Part shown: in pieces, positions 17,532 to 26,718 of the stretch
How the letters are laid out: each line of letters starts with the position of its first letter
How positions within the stretch are numbered: the first letter of the stretch is position 1
Origin: Pseudomonadota bacterium
GTDB taxonomy: Bacteria > Pseudomonadota > Gammaproteobacteria > Burkholderiales > Burkholderiaceae_C
DNA length: 64,000 nucleotides
Assembly: GCA_018241225.1 (NCBI GenBank)
Contig: JAFEEG010000007.1
Location: 62,001 to 126,000, forward strand
Reading direction: 5' to 3'
The notes under the pieces: model-generated
Database searches by the model: none
What the model was told of the DNA's origin: nothing
Seen by the model: only the letters and a program-made list of their open reading frames with translations
Made by a program: the position numbers and the translations under genes

Positions 17532-19922
17532 ATGTCCGCCACGCCATCCAGCGAGCAGCTCGCCCTTTTTCGCGCCGAGGTGCGCGAATTTCTTCACCGC
17601 AGCCTGCCGCCCGACATCCGCGATGCGGTGCGCGCCCACTGCCTGGTCACGCGCGAGCAGGCCCAGCGCTGGCAGCGCATCCTGCATGCACGGGGCTGGG
17701 CCGCGCCCAGCTGGCCCAAGTCGCACGGCGGGCCCGGCTGGTCGCTGGTGGAGCAGGCCATCTTCCGCGAGGAGCTGGCGCATTGCGACGCGCCTCGCTT
17801 CGAGAACCTGGGCATCGACCTGATCGGCCCCACGCTCATCCGCCATGGCACGCCCGAGCAGCATGCGCGCTTCCTGCCGCGCATTCTTTCCTTCGAGGAT
17901 TTCTGGGCCCAGGGCTATTCCGAGCCCGGTGCGGGTTCCGACCTGGCCTCGCTGCGCTGCGCCGCCCGCCGCGTGCCGGACGAAAGTAGCGGCGACCACT
18001 ACATCATCAACGGCACCAAGATCTGGCAGAGCTTTGCGCACTGGTCCAACTGGGTGCTGGTGCTGGTGCGCACCGAAACGGGCGCGGAACGCAAGCAGGA
18101 GGGCATCTCGGTCCTGCTGGTGGACATGAACACGCCGGGCCTGACGGTGAGGCCCATTCGCTTCATCAACGATTCGCTCTTTCACTCGCAGCTGTTCTTC
18201 GACGAGGTGCGTGTGCCGGCGGAAAACCTCGTGGGCGCCGAAGGCAGCGGGTGGACCGTGGCCAAGAGCCTGCTGGTGATCGAGCGCCTGTTCATTGCGC
18301 GCGTGGCGGAATGCCAGGCCGAAATCGCAACAACCGTCGAGTTGGCGAAGGGACGTGGCGTGGACGGCGCCTCGCTCATGGACGACGAGGTCTTCGCGCG
18401 GCGCCATGCCGAACTCGACATTCGCGCCCGTGCCCTGCAGGCCGCCTGGTGGCCGGCGGTGCGCGCCGCGCAGGCGGGCCAGGCACGCATGGCCGATGCC
18501 TCGCTGCTCAAGCTGCAGGGCACCGAGCTGCTGCAGGAAGTCTTCTCGCTGCAACTGGAGGCACTGGGGCCGCAGGCACTGCCGCTGAACCCGCTGGGCA
18601 TCGAAGGCCAGCCCAACCCCGAGCCGCTGGCGCCCGGCGAGCCGGAGAACTTCCCGCTTCACTACTTTCGCTACCGCGGCATCACGCTGGGCGGCGGCGC
18701 GTCGGAAGTGCAGCGCGAGATCATCGCCAAGAGCCTGTTCTGCGGCGAATTCGCGCTGCTGCAGCCCGACGCCGAGGGGCTCGACGATGAACAGGCCATG
18801 TTGAACGATGCCCTGCATCGCCTGCTAGCCGACCGCTACGACATGGAGGCGCGCCACCGCGTGCTGCGCCAGTACAACGGCTTTGACCCCGAGCTGTGGC
18901 GTGCGCTGGCCGAACTGGGCACCCTGGCCTTGCGCATGCCTGAAGCGCATGGCGGATTCGGCAAGCCGGTCGCCGACCTGGTGCCCGTGATGCAGGCGCT
19001 TGGCGAGTCGCTGGTGCTCGAACCCTACGTGTGGAGCACCGTGATCGTGCAGCAATTGCTGGCCGACGCGGCGCCCTCGGCTGTGGCCGAAAACTGCCTG
19101 CAGCGCCTGGCGAGCGGCGAAGGGACAGCGGCGTTGGCCTGGCAGGAGGAGGGCGCGCGCTACGACCCGCTGCACATTCAGACCACCGCCACCCGCACGG
19201 CCGAAGGCGGCTGGCGACTCCAGGGCGCCAAGCGCTTCGTGATGGGCGGCCAGCGCGCTGCCTTCTTCGTGGTGAGCACGATGGTGCCCGGCGAAGGCGT
19301 GGCGTTGTTCGTCGTGCCTGAGCAGACCGCAGGGTTGAAGGCGCGCAGCTACCTCACCCACGACGGCCGCGGCGCAGCCGACCTGCAACTGGACGACGTG
19401 CAACTGGACGCTGAAGCGCTGCTGGCCGGCGCGCCGCAAGCTGCGATCCTGCTCGAACAGGCCCTGCAACTGGGCACGCTGGCCCAATGCGCCGAGAACG
19501 TGGGTGCCATGCGCAGGGCGCTGGCCCTGACCATCGACTACCTGCGTACGCGCCAGCAGTTCGGCAAGCCGCTGGCAGCGCACCAGGCGCTGCAGCACCG
19601 CATGGTCGATCACTACGGCGCCTGGAGCAGTGCGCGCCACCTGGTGCGTGCCGCTGCCAACGGCTGGGAGCAGGCCAGCTCGGCCGAGCGGGCCGAGCGC
19701 GTAAGCGCCGCCAGGTGGATGGCCGATCGCGCCGGCCGCGCCATCGGCCTGGACATGGTGCAGATGCATGGCGCCGTCGGGCTGCAGGACGAAACACCCA
19801 TCAGCCATTACTGCAAGCGGCTGGTGATGTCGCAGGCACTGCTGGGCGATGCGTCCGCGCATCTGGGCCGCTTCGCCGCCGTGCAGCGCGAGCGCCGCGC
19901 GGCGAAGTCGGCAGCCGACTGA
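17532..19922 (+). CDS. Fused double acyl-CoA dehydrogenase (FadE34-like architecture)
   Basis: A 796-residue protein holding two acyl-CoA dehydrogenase modules in one chain: residues 1 to about 405 (YSEPGAGSDLASL, IINGTKIWQS, ending GGGASEVQREIIAKSLF) and about 415-796 (AELGTLALRMPEAHGGFG, RTRQQFGKPLAAHQALQHRM, VQMHGAVGLQDE). In the first half the usual C-terminal catalytic Glu position is Gly, but Glu251 in VIERLFIA sits where isovaleryl-type enzymes keep their base. The second half has Gly there and no evident substitute, so it looks non-catalytic. Mycobacterial FadE34, acting on sterol side chains, has the same fused layout. Role inferred: FAD-dependent first oxidation of a bulky or branched acyl-CoA. 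The enoyl-CoA hydratase-like gene follows. Confidence 0.88.
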   Translation: MSATPSSEQLALFRAEVREFLHRSLPPDIRDAVRAHCLVTREQAQRWQRILHARGWAAPSWPKSHGGPGWSLVEQAIFREELAHCDAPRFENLGIDLIGPTLIRHGTPEQHARFLPRILSFEDFWAQGYSEPGAGSDLASLRCAARRVPDESSGDHYIINGTKIWQSFAHWSNWVLVLVRTETGAERKQEGISVLLVDMNTPGLTVRPIRFINDSLFHSQLFFDEVRVPAENLVGAEGSGWTVAKSLLVIERLFIARVAECQAEIATTVELAKGRGVDGASLMDDEVFARRHAELDIRARALQAAWWPAVRAAQAGQARMADASLLKLQGTELLQEVFSLQLEALGPQALPLNPLGIEGQPNPEPLAPGEPENFPLHYFRYRGITLGGGASEVQREIIAKSLFCGEFALLQPDAEGLDDEQAMLNDALHRLLADRYDMEARHRVLRQYNGFDPELWRALAELGTLALRMPEAHGGFGKPVADLVPVMQALGESLVLEPYVWSTVIVQQLLADAAPSAVAENCLQRLASGEGTAALAWQEEGARYDPLHIQTTATRTAEGGWRLQGAKRFVMGGQRAAFFVVSTMVPGEGVALFVVPEQTAGLKARSYLTHDGRGAADLQLDDVQLDAEALLAGAPQAAILLEQALQLGTLAQCAENVGAMRRALALTIDYLRTRQQFGKPLAAHQALQHRMVDHYGAWSSARHLVRAAANGWEQASSAERAERVSAARWMADRAGRAIGLDMVQMHGAVGLQDETPISHYCKRLVMSQALLGDASAHLGRFAAVQRERRAAKSAAD

Positions 19923-19975
19923 ACCTGCGCGCAACTGCGCTCATTCTTCACTTCAACCATGCGAGACAACACAAT

Positions 19976-20851
19976 ATGACCACCACCACCCCAGCATTCG
20001 AGACCCTTCGCTACGCCGTCGACCAAGGCGTGGCCACCATCACGCTGCATCGCCCCGAAAAGCTCAATGCCTTCACGCCGCAGATGGCCGATGAACTCAT
20101 TTCCGCCTTCGACGCCACCGATGCCGACGACAGCGTGCGCGCCGTCATCGTCACCGGCGAGGGCCGCGCCTTCTGCGCAGGTGCCGACCTGGGCACCGGC
20201 GGGGCCACCTTCGACTACGAGAAGCGCTACGGCACACAGCCTGGTGCCGTGCGCCGCGACAACGGCGGGCGCGTCACGCTGCGCATCTTCCGCAGCCTCA
20301 AGCCGGTGATCGGTGCGATCAACGGCGCGGCTGTGGGCATTGGCCTGACGCTGCAGTTGCCCATGGACATCCGCATCGCCTCGACCGATGCGAAATTCGG
20401 CCTGGTGTTCGCGCGGCGCGGCATCACGCCCGAGGCGGGTTCGGCCTGGTTCCTCTCGCGCGTGGTGGGTATCTCTTCGGCGCTGGAGTGGGTTGCCACT
20501 GGCCGCCTTTTCAGTGCACAGGAGGCGCTGGAGCGCGGACTGGTGCGCTCGGTGCATGCGCCCGACCAGTTGCTGCCAGCCGCGCAGGCCCTGGCGCGCG
20601 AGATTGCCGACAACGCCGCGCCCGTCTCGGTGGCCATGGCCCGCCAGATGATCTGGCGCATGGCCGGCGCCGCGCACCCCATGGAGGCGCACCGGCTCGA
20701 CAGCCGCGCCCTGCAGTCGCGCGGCAGCTCGCGCGATGCGAAGGAGGGCATCGCCTCTTTCCTGGAAAAGCGCCCGGCCCGATTTCCAGACCGTGTGTCG
20801 CAAGACCTGCCTGACTTCCTGGATTGGCGCGGCGAGCCCGAGTTCCAGTAG
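19976..20851 (+). CDS. Enoyl-CoA hydratase/isomerase (crotonase) family protein
   Basis: Start ATG 19976, 291 residues. Crotonase fold marks: LHRPEKLNAFTPQMADEL, the oxyanion-forming AFCAGADL and INGAAVGIGLTLQLPMDI. The two acid residues of true hydratases appear replaced: the first position is Thr in GIGLTLQL and the second is Phe in FGLVFARRG. An acid is present at Glu153 in GITPEAGSAW, the place where enoyl-CoA isomerases such as PaaG carry their single catalytic Asp/Glu. I therefore favour a delta3-delta2-type isomerase or related reaction over plain hydration. It follows the fused dehydrogenase gene by 53 bases and probably belongs to the same transcript. Confidence 0.82.
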   Translation: MTTTTPAFETLRYAVDQGVATITLHRPEKLNAFTPQMADELISAFDATDADDSVRAVIVTGEGRAFCAGADLGTGGATFDYEKRYGTQPGAVRRDNGGRVTLRIFRSLKPVIGAINGAAVGIGLTLQLPMDIRIASTDAKFGLVFARRGITPEAGSAWFLSRVVGISSALEWVATGRLFSAQEALERGLVRSVHAPDQLLPAAQALAREIADNAAPVSVAMARQMIWRMAGAAHPMEAHRLDSRALQSRGSSRDAKEGIASFLEKRPARFPDRVSQDLPDFLDWRGEPEFQ

Positions 20852-20977
20852 GGCCTGGGCATCCCGCTTGCGGGCCCGAGGGCAGTCTGCATAGGATGGC
20901 GTCCCTGGCCTTTTTCGCAGCCCGCTGAAAAAAGAGGGGTCCGTGGATGGCCAGGCGAACAAGCCCGCCCTCCGTCC

Positions 20978-23752
20978 ATGCCCTCTGAAACTTCCGCATC
21001 CACACCCGCCCCTCGCCGCAGCCCGGCCAAGTCGCGCAATGCCGTGCGCCTGATCGGCAGGGAGCGGCTGCTGGCACAGTTGCTCGAGGCACGGCGCCAG
21101 CGCTGCGTGGTGGTCCAGGGGCCCGCGGGCAGCGGAAAGACGGCGCTGATGGACGCGTGGCGCCAGGCGCTGGTGCCACTGGGCTTCGAGCAAGCCACGG
21201 TGGCCGTTACCGCGGCCGACAACGAGCCGGCGCACCTGATGGAAAGCCTGGCGGGTGCACTGGCCAGGATCGACCCCGTCATCTCGCACGAGGCCGCGCA
21301 GTCGATAGCCCAGGGCGCGGATGCCGATGCCATCGAGCGCATCGTCATTGCCCTGGCTCATGGCGTTGCGCAGCATGGCCGCGAGCTGGTGCTGGTGCTC
21401 GACGACCTGCAGAACCTGGAAGGCGCCGGCGCATTGGAGGCACTGCAGTGGCTGCTCGACTATTCGCCGGCCCACTTCCACCTGGCCCTGGTGTCTCGCA
21501 ACGCGGCGCCCTTGTCCTTGGCGCGGCTGCGCGCCCAGGGTCTGGTGCTGGAGCTGGACCAGCGCGACCTTCGTTTCACGCAGGAAGAGACGGCGCAGTA
21601 CCTGCAGGCCGTGCTGGGCGAGATTGGCCGGCGAGAGTCGCAGCGCATGCACGAGCTGACGGACGGCTGGGTCGCCGGCCTGCAACTGCTGGCCCACCAA
21701 TGGAGGTTGAGCCGCAAGAGCGGACCCGGCACGCCTTTTGATGCACAGGTCTACGTGCAGAACGAGCAGGCCTTTGCGGCGTACTTCGAGCGCGAGGTGC
21801 TGTCGCGCCTGAGCGCCGAGGAAGTGAACCTGCTCGTGCGGGCCGCTGCCTGCAATCGCTTCTGCGCTCCCTTGTGCACGGCGCTGTCGGGCGGTGTCGA
21901 CACGGTGGCCGAAGCCACCATGCTGCTTTCGCGGCTGGCGCAGCAGAATCTGTTCGTCACGCCGGTGGAGGCCAGCGGCCCCGAGAACTGGTACCAGCTC
22001 AACCCGCTGCTTCGCGAAACGCTGCGTGGTCGCCTGTCGCTACAGGGCGAGGCCGAACGCACGCGCGTTCATGCGGCGGCCTGGCACTGGCTGCGCGAGC
22101 ATGGCCACCTGGAAGAGGCGGTGCAGCAGGCGGTGCTTGCCGGCGAGGCGGGTGCGGCCGCCGACCTGGTGGCGAGCCAGGCGCAGCGCTTGGTGGCCAG
22201 CGGCCAGCCGCGCGCGCTCAGCCGGCTGCTGAAACTGCTGCCGCCCCAGCAGGTGCGATCCAGGCTGAGTCTGCGGCAGTGGAGTGCGCGCATGCAGATG
22301 CACGCGCGCGACCTCGAAGGTGCGCAGCACAGCCTGGTCGAGCTGGACAAGGACATCGGCCAGGGCGACGTCTTCAACCGCTACATGCTCGACGTGAGCT
22401 GGGCCACGCTGGCCGTGCAGCGCGACGACACCGAAGGTGCCATGCGCGTGCTGCCCAGCCTGCTGGTGCCGCCACCGCAGGCCGACGCCCACACCCTGGG
22501 CGCACGCAACAACCTGCTGTCGTGGCTGTACATGCATCGTGGCGACTACGAGCAGGCGCGCCGCATCCAGCTCGAGGCCAAGCCCTTGCTGCTGGAGGAT
22601 GGCCAGCTGCTGCTTGGCACCTCGGCGGGCACCTTGCAGGGGCGCTGCCTGGTGGGTCTGAGCTATGTCATGGAAGGCCAGATGAAGCTGGCCGAGCGCG
22701 CCTACCGCGACGTGATCCACGATGCCGAGCGCGGCGGCAGCAGCTGCGCCGAGCCGGGCTACCTCGCGACTGCGCTGCTGGGTGAAGTGCTCTACGAAAT
22801 CAATGACGCCGATGGCGCGCTGGCGCTGCTGGAGCCCAAGGTGGACCTGCTGGAGCGCGTCTCCATTCCCGATTCGGTCTGGCGCATGATGGGCGTGCTT
22901 TCGAGTGCTCACTGGCTTGCAGGCCGCCGCCTCGAAGCCTTCGCCTATCTGGAGCGCCTGGAAGACTACGGCACGCGGCTCGGCCTGGACCGCCTGCTGG
23001 CCTTCAGCCTGTGCGAGCAGATGCAACGGCACCTGCAACTGTCGGAGTTCGAGAAGGCCGAGCCCCTGCTGGCCAGGCTGGACGCCCTGCAGGCCCGGCA
23101 CGAAGAGCAGGCCAACAGCGCCCTGGCCAGCGTCACCATCGTCACGCGCTTCGGGCACTTGCGCTGGCGAATCATGCAGGGCGATTTCGAGGGTGCTGCC
23201 CTGCGCATCGGGCCCCTGATTGCGTTGTGCGAAGCACGCGGGCGCCACCGCCTCGTTGCCTGCCTGCAGCTGATCCAGGCCACCGTGGAAGCCAGCCGCG
23301 GCCGGGAGCAAGCCGTTCGCGAGCGCCTGGTTGCGGCCCTGCGCAGCGGCCAGCGCCTGGGCCTGGTGCGCAGCCTGCTGGACACCGGCCAGCGGGCCAT
23401 GGGGCTGATCCGCCAGCTGGCGGGCGATGACACGCTGGACCCGGTGCTCAAGTTCTACGTCGACCGACTGCTGGAGGCCGACCGCGCGAGCATTGCGGCT
23501 CAGCCTGTTACGCAGCGCAATCGAAAGGCGGCCGCGGCCAGCGCTGCAAGCCCGCTCGAAAAGCTCAGCGAGCGCGAGATCGACGTGCTGAACCTGCTGG
23601 CGCAGGCGCTGCCCAGCAAGAAGATCGCCAAGACGCTGGACATGTCCTACCAGACCGTCAAGTGGCACCTGAAGAACATCTACTTCAAGCTCGGCGTGGG
23701 CAGCCGCGACGAGGCCGTTGCGCGCGTGCGCGACCTCGAGAAGCTGAACTGA
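20978..23752 (+). CDS. Large ATP-binding LuxR-type regulator (LAL/MalT-like)
   Basis: A 924-residue signal-transducing ATPase regulator. Walker A is GPAGSGKTA at residues 48-56, Walker B is LVLVLDDLQN near 140, then an AAA-like winged region and a long helical repeat array (TPR-like, about 350-850), and a C-terminal LuxR helix-turn-helix starting at LSEREIDVLNLLAQ near 865 and containing YQTVKWHLKNIYFKLG. By analogy with MalT and AlkS, an inducer binds the repeat region and ATP-driven oligomerisation activates transcription. Its position inside the catabolic block suggests it controls those genes in response to the substrate or its CoA ester; that is inference. A hairpin follows the stop. Confidence 0.9.
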   Translation: MPSETSASTPAPRRSPAKSRNAVRLIGRERLLAQLLEARRQRCVVVQGPAGSGKTALMDAWRQALVPLGFEQATVAVTAADNEPAHLMESLAGALARIDPVISHEAAQSIAQGADADAIERIVIALAHGVAQHGRELVLVLDDLQNLEGAGALEALQWLLDYSPAHFHLALVSRNAAPLSLARLRAQGLVLELDQRDLRFTQEETAQYLQAVLGEIGRRESQRMHELTDGWVAGLQLLAHQWRLSRKSGPGTPFDAQVYVQNEQAFAAYFEREVLSRLSAEEVNLLVRAAACNRFCAPLCTALSGGVDTVAEATMLLSRLAQQNLFVTPVEASGPENWYQLNPLLRETLRGRLSLQGEAERTRVHAAAWHWLREHGHLEEAVQQAVLAGEAGAAADLVASQAQRLVASGQPRALSRLLKLLPPQQVRSRLSLRQWSARMQMHARDLEGAQHSLVELDKDIGQGDVFNRYMLDVSWATLAVQRDDTEGAMRVLPSLLVPPPQADAHTLGARNNLLSWLYMHRGDYEQARRIQLEAKPLLLEDGQLLLGTSAGTLQGRCLVGLSYVMEGQMKLAERAYRDVIHDAERGGSSCAEPGYLATALLGEVLYEINDADGALALLEPKVDLLERVSIPDSVWRMMGVLSSAHWLAGRRLEAFAYLERLEDYGTRLGLDRLLAFSLCEQMQRHLQLSEFEKAEPLLARLDALQARHEEQANSALASVTIVTRFGHLRWRIMQGDFEGAALRIGPLIALCEARGRHRLVACLQLIQATVEASRGREQAVRERLVAALRSGQRLGLVRSLLDTGQRAMGLIRQLAGDDTLDPVLKFYVDRLLEADRASIAAQPVTQRNRKAAAASAASPLEKLSEREIDVLNLLAQALPSKKIAKTLDMSYQTVKWHLKNIYFKLGVGSRDEAVARVRDLEKLN

Positions 23753-23757
23753 GCTGA

Positions 23758-23782
23758 CCCCCACCCCCTCCTCGGGGGTGGG
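23758..23782 (+). terminator. Strong GC hairpin after the LAL regulator gene
   Basis: Arms CCCACCCCC (23760-23768) and GGGGGTGGG (23774-23782) pair perfectly around TCCTC, starting five bases after the regulator stop. There is no U-tract, so it may act as a Rho-assisted terminator or as a stability element separating the regulator from the dehydrogenase gene downstream. Confidence 0.5.
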
Positions 23783-23862
23783 CTGGCTGCGAGTGCGCGG
23801 CCCTAACGTTGCATCCATGGGCGGAACCGATCTTCTCCGCCGGTGCAACAAAGGAGCCAGCC

Positions 23863-25005
23863 TTGCAGATCCAGCGAAACGTCTACCGAGACGACCACGA
23901 ACAGTTCCGCACCACCGTGCGTCGCTTTCTGGAGCGCGAATGCGTTCCCCACATGGCCGAGTGGAACAAGGCCGGGCGCGTGGACCGCGAGGTCTGGCGC
24001 AAGGCCGGCCGCGAAGGCCTGCTGTGCCCCATGCTGCCGGCCGAGTACGGCGGCGGTGAAGGCGACTTCGGCCACAGCGCCGTGCTGGCCGAGGAGATGG
24101 CCGCGCTGGGTATCACCGGCGTGACCTTCGGCATGCACTCGGACATCATCGCGCCCTACATCCATCGCCTGGGCACCGAGGAGCAGAAGCGCAAGTGGCT
24201 GCCGCGCTGCGCCAGCGGCGAGACCATGCTGGGTATCGCCATGACCGAGCCTGGCACCGGCAGCGACCTGAAAGGCGTGCGCACCACGGCGCGACGCGAG
24301 GGCGACGAGTTCGTCATCAACGGCGCCAAGACCTTCATCAGCAACGGCTTGCAGGCCGACCTGTTCGTCGTGGTGTGCAAGACCAACCCCCACCTGAGCG
24401 GTTCCAAGGCCATGAGCCTGATCCTGGTCGAGGCCGACCGTCAGGGCTTCCGGCGCGGCCGCAAGCTGGACAAGGTGGGCCAGGAAGCCGGCGACACCGC
24501 CGAGTTGTTCTTCGACGACGTGCGCGTGCCGGTGAGCAACCTGCTGGGTGAGGAAGGCACCGGCATGTATGCGCTGATGCACGAGCTGCCGCAGGAGCGC
24601 TTCTGCATCGCGGTCAACGCCGCTGCCGTGTTCGAGACCTGCCTGCAGCACACCATCGACTATGTGAAGGACCGCAAGGCCTTCGGGCAGACGGTGTGGG
24701 ACTTCCAGAACACCAAGTTCAAGCTCGCCGACCTGAAGGCGCAATGCACCGCCGTGCGCCTGATGATCGACCACTACCTGGCCGAGCACATGCGCCGCCG
24801 CCTCACGCTGGAAGAGGCGGCCATTGCAAAGCTCTATGCCACCGAAACGCTTGGCGCCGCGCTGGACACCATGGTCCAGCTGCATGGCGGCTACGGCTAC
24901 ATGCTGGAGTACCCGGTGGCCCGCGCCTTTGTCGACTGTCGCGTGAACCGCATCTACGGCGGCACCAGCGAAGTGCAGCGCGACCTCATCGCCCGCAAGC
25001 TCTGA
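23863..25005 (+). CDS. Acyl-CoA dehydrogenase, isovaleryl/long-chain type active site
   Basis: I chose TTG at 23863, which has AAGGAG at 23851-23856 and gives a family-length 380-residue protein beginning MQIQRNVYRDDHEQFR; a TTG at 23809 would add 18 residues without a ribosome site. Motifs: AMTEPGTGSDL (flavin/substrate), VINGAKTFISNG, DRKAFGQTVWDFQ and the C-terminal GGYGYMLEYPVARAF. The usual Glu in the last motif is Gly (IYGGTSEVQ), but Glu245 in PQERFCIAVN lies 29 residues before the AFGQ Phe, exactly the spacing of the alternative base in isovaleryl-CoA and long-chain dehydrogenases. This suits branched substrates. It begins the second transcription unit of the block, followed by a thiolase gene 36 bases on. 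Confidence 0.93.
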   Translation: MQIQRNVYRDDHEQFRTTVRRFLERECVPHMAEWNKAGRVDREVWRKAGREGLLCPMLPAEYGGGEGDFGHSAVLAEEMAALGITGVTFGMHSDIIAPYIHRLGTEEQKRKWLPRCASGETMLGIAMTEPGTGSDLKGVRTTARREGDEFVINGAKTFISNGLQADLFVVVCKTNPHLSGSKAMSLILVEADRQGFRRGRKLDKVGQEAGDTAELFFDDVRVPVSNLLGEEGTGMYALMHELPQERFCIAVNAAAVFETCLQHTIDYVKDRKAFGQTVWDFQNTKFKLADLKAQCTAVRLMIDHYLAEHMRRRLTLEEAAIAKLYATETLGAALDTMVQLHGGYGYMLEYPVARAFVDCRVNRIYGGTSEVQRDLIARKL

Positions 25006-25041
25006 TTCTTCATCACACACAACCCCAAGGAAGACAACCCA

Positions 25042-26232
25042 ATGACCCGCAAGACTTTCGTGGCCGGCGTCGGCATGATCCAGTTCAAGAAGCCCGGCAC
25101 GAGCGACGCCTATGACCAGATGGGCGCGCAGGCCGTGCGCAAGGCGCTGGAAGACGCAGGCCTGTCCTACACCGACGTGCAGCAGGCCTATGCCGGCTAC
25201 GTGTACGGCGATTCCACCAGCGGTCAGAAGGCGCTGTATCACGTGGGCATGACCGGCATCCCTGTGATCAACGTGAACAACAACTGTGCCACTGGCTCCA
25301 CCGCCCTGTTCCTGGCGCGCCAGGCGGTGCAAAGCGGCGCGGTGGATTGCGCGCTGGCCGTGGGCTTCGAGCAGATGAACCCGGGCGCGCTCAAGTCCGC
25401 CTTCCCCGACCGACCCCCGGCCCTGGAGCGCGCCAACAAGGTGGTCGACCGACTGGTGGGCCGCAATGACCTGCCCAGCAACGCAATCCGCCAGTTCGCT
25501 GGTGCCGGCATGTCGCACATGAAGAAGTACGGCACCAGGCTGGAGACCTTCGCCAAGATCCGCGCCAAGGCCAGCCGCCACGCCGCGCGCAATCCGTTGG
25601 CCGTGTTCCGCAACGAAGTCACCACCGAGGACGTGATGAACGCGCCCATGCTGTGGGACGGTGTGCTCACGCGCCTGATGGCCTGCCCGCCCACCTGCGG
25701 TGCCGCCGCCACCATCGTGGTGTCGGAGGAGTTCGCGAAGAAGCGCGGCCTGCGCACCGACGTGCTGATCGCCGGCCAGTCCCTTACCACCGACCGCCCC
25801 GGCAGCTTCGAGAGCGACGACATGATCCGCGTGGTTGGCTTCGAGGTGAGCCAGCTCGCCGCCCGCCAGGCCTACGAGCAAGCCGGCGTGGGTCCGCAGG
25901 ACGTGGACGTGATCGAGCTGCACGACTGCTTCGCGCAGAACGAGCTGATCACCATGGAAGCGCTTGGCCTGTGCGCCGAGGGCGATGGCCCCAAGCTGGT
26001 GGAGGACGGCGACAACACCTATGGCGGCAAGTGGGTGGTCAACCCTTCGGGCGGCCTGCTGTCCAAGGGCCATCCGCTGGGCGCCACCGGCCTGGCTCAG
26101 ATCTACGAGCTGACGCACCAACTGCGCGGCACCGCCGAGCAGCGCCAGGTCAGCAACGCGCGCATCGCGCTGCAGCACAACCTGGGCCTGGGCGGCGCGG
26201 GTGTGGTCACGGTGCTGAAGAAGGCGGCCTGA
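25042..26232 (+). CDS. SCP2/SCPx-type thiolase (lipid-transfer thiolase)
   Basis: A 396-residue thiolase of the sterol-carrier-protein-x class, which cleaves 3-oxoacyl-CoA, often with alpha-methyl or bulky side chains. The acyl-accepting nucleophile is Cys82 in NVNNNCATGSTALF; the second conserved site is HDCFAQNE (His294, Cys296), and the C-terminal active-site loop is GHPLGATG. The long insertion around residues 115-190 (LPSNAIRQFAGAGMSHMKKY) is typical of this class rather than of FadA or PhaA thiolases. It carries out the last step of the beta-oxidation cycle proposed for this block. Spacing to the neighbours is 26-36 bases, with good ribosome sites, so it is in an operon. Confidence 0.92.
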   Translation: MTRKTFVAGVGMIQFKKPGTSDAYDQMGAQAVRKALEDAGLSYTDVQQAYAGYVYGDSTSGQKALYHVGMTGIPVINVNNNCATGSTALFLARQAVQSGAVDCALAVGFEQMNPGALKSAFPDRPPALERANKVVDRLVGRNDLPSNAIRQFAGAGMSHMKKYGTRLETFAKIRAKASRHAARNPLAVFRNEVTTEDVMNAPMLWDGVLTRLMACPPTCGAAATIVVSEEFAKKRGLRTDVLIAGQSLTTDRPGSFESDDMIRVVGFEVSQLAARQAYEQAGVGPQDVDVIELHDCFAQNELITMEALGLCAEGDGPKLVEDGDNTYGGKWVVNPSGGLLSKGHPLGATGLAQIYELTHQLRGTAEQRQVSNARIALQHNLGLGGAGVVTVLKKAA

Positions 26233-26258
26233 GCCGTCCCACCGCACAGGAGACACGC

Positions 26259-26705
26259 ATGATCGTGATCGACAAGAGCCACATCGGGCGAAAGATCCCG
26301 TCCTTCAAGGCCACCGCCGAAGCCGGGCAACTGCGCTTCTTCGCCAAGGCCACGGGCGAGACCAACCCGGTCTACATCGACGAGTCGGCCGCACGCGACG
26401 CGGGCCATCCGGCCCTGCCGCTGCCGCCCACCTTCCTGTTCTCGCTGGAGTTCAACCAGCCCGACGGCAGCTGGCGCGACGAGGTGGGCATCCAGGTGGC
26501 GCGCATCCTGCACGGCGAGCAGTCTTTCACCTACCACCGCATGGGCTATGCGGGCGACACCTTCAACTTCGATCCGCACATCGAGGACATCTATGACAAG
26601 AAGGGCGGCGCGCTGAGCTTCGTGGTGAAGAAGACGCGCGTGACCAACCAGCGCGGCGAGCACGTGGCGGACTTGCGTAGCGTCATCGTCCACCGCAACA
26701 CCTGA
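26259..26705 (+). CDS. Hot-dog MaoC-like hydratase subunit, probably non-catalytic (FAS1-like dehydratase N-domain)
   Basis: A 148-residue single hot-dog domain: MIVIDKSHIGRKIPSF, then RFFAKATGETNPVYIDE, PLPPTFLFSLEF and the C-terminal KKTRVTNQRGEHVADLRS. Where active MaoC proteins have an Asp and a His (pattern GDxNPxH), this protein has Glu34 and Tyr39, so it likely lacks the catalytic pair and serves as the substrate-binding partner of the next gene product. The layout resembles the ChsH1/ChsH2 and FAS1-like heteromeric hydratases of steroid side-chain breakdown. It begins 26 bases after the thiolase stop and ends 13 bases before the partner. Confidence 0.85.
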   Translation: MIVIDKSHIGRKIPSFKATAEAGQLRFFAKATGETNPVYIDESAARDAGHPALPLPPTFLFSLEFNQPDGSWRDEVGIQVARILHGEQSFTYHRMGYAGDTFNFDPHIEDIYDKKGGALSFVVKKTRVTNQRGEHVADLRSVIVHRNT

Positions 26706-26718
26706 AGGGAGCAAGGAC

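Noticed and set aside
19487..19975. N-terminal extension of the crotonase gene
   Set aside because: It is a second-frame reading of the fused dehydrogenase gene; the crotonase fold begins at 19976.
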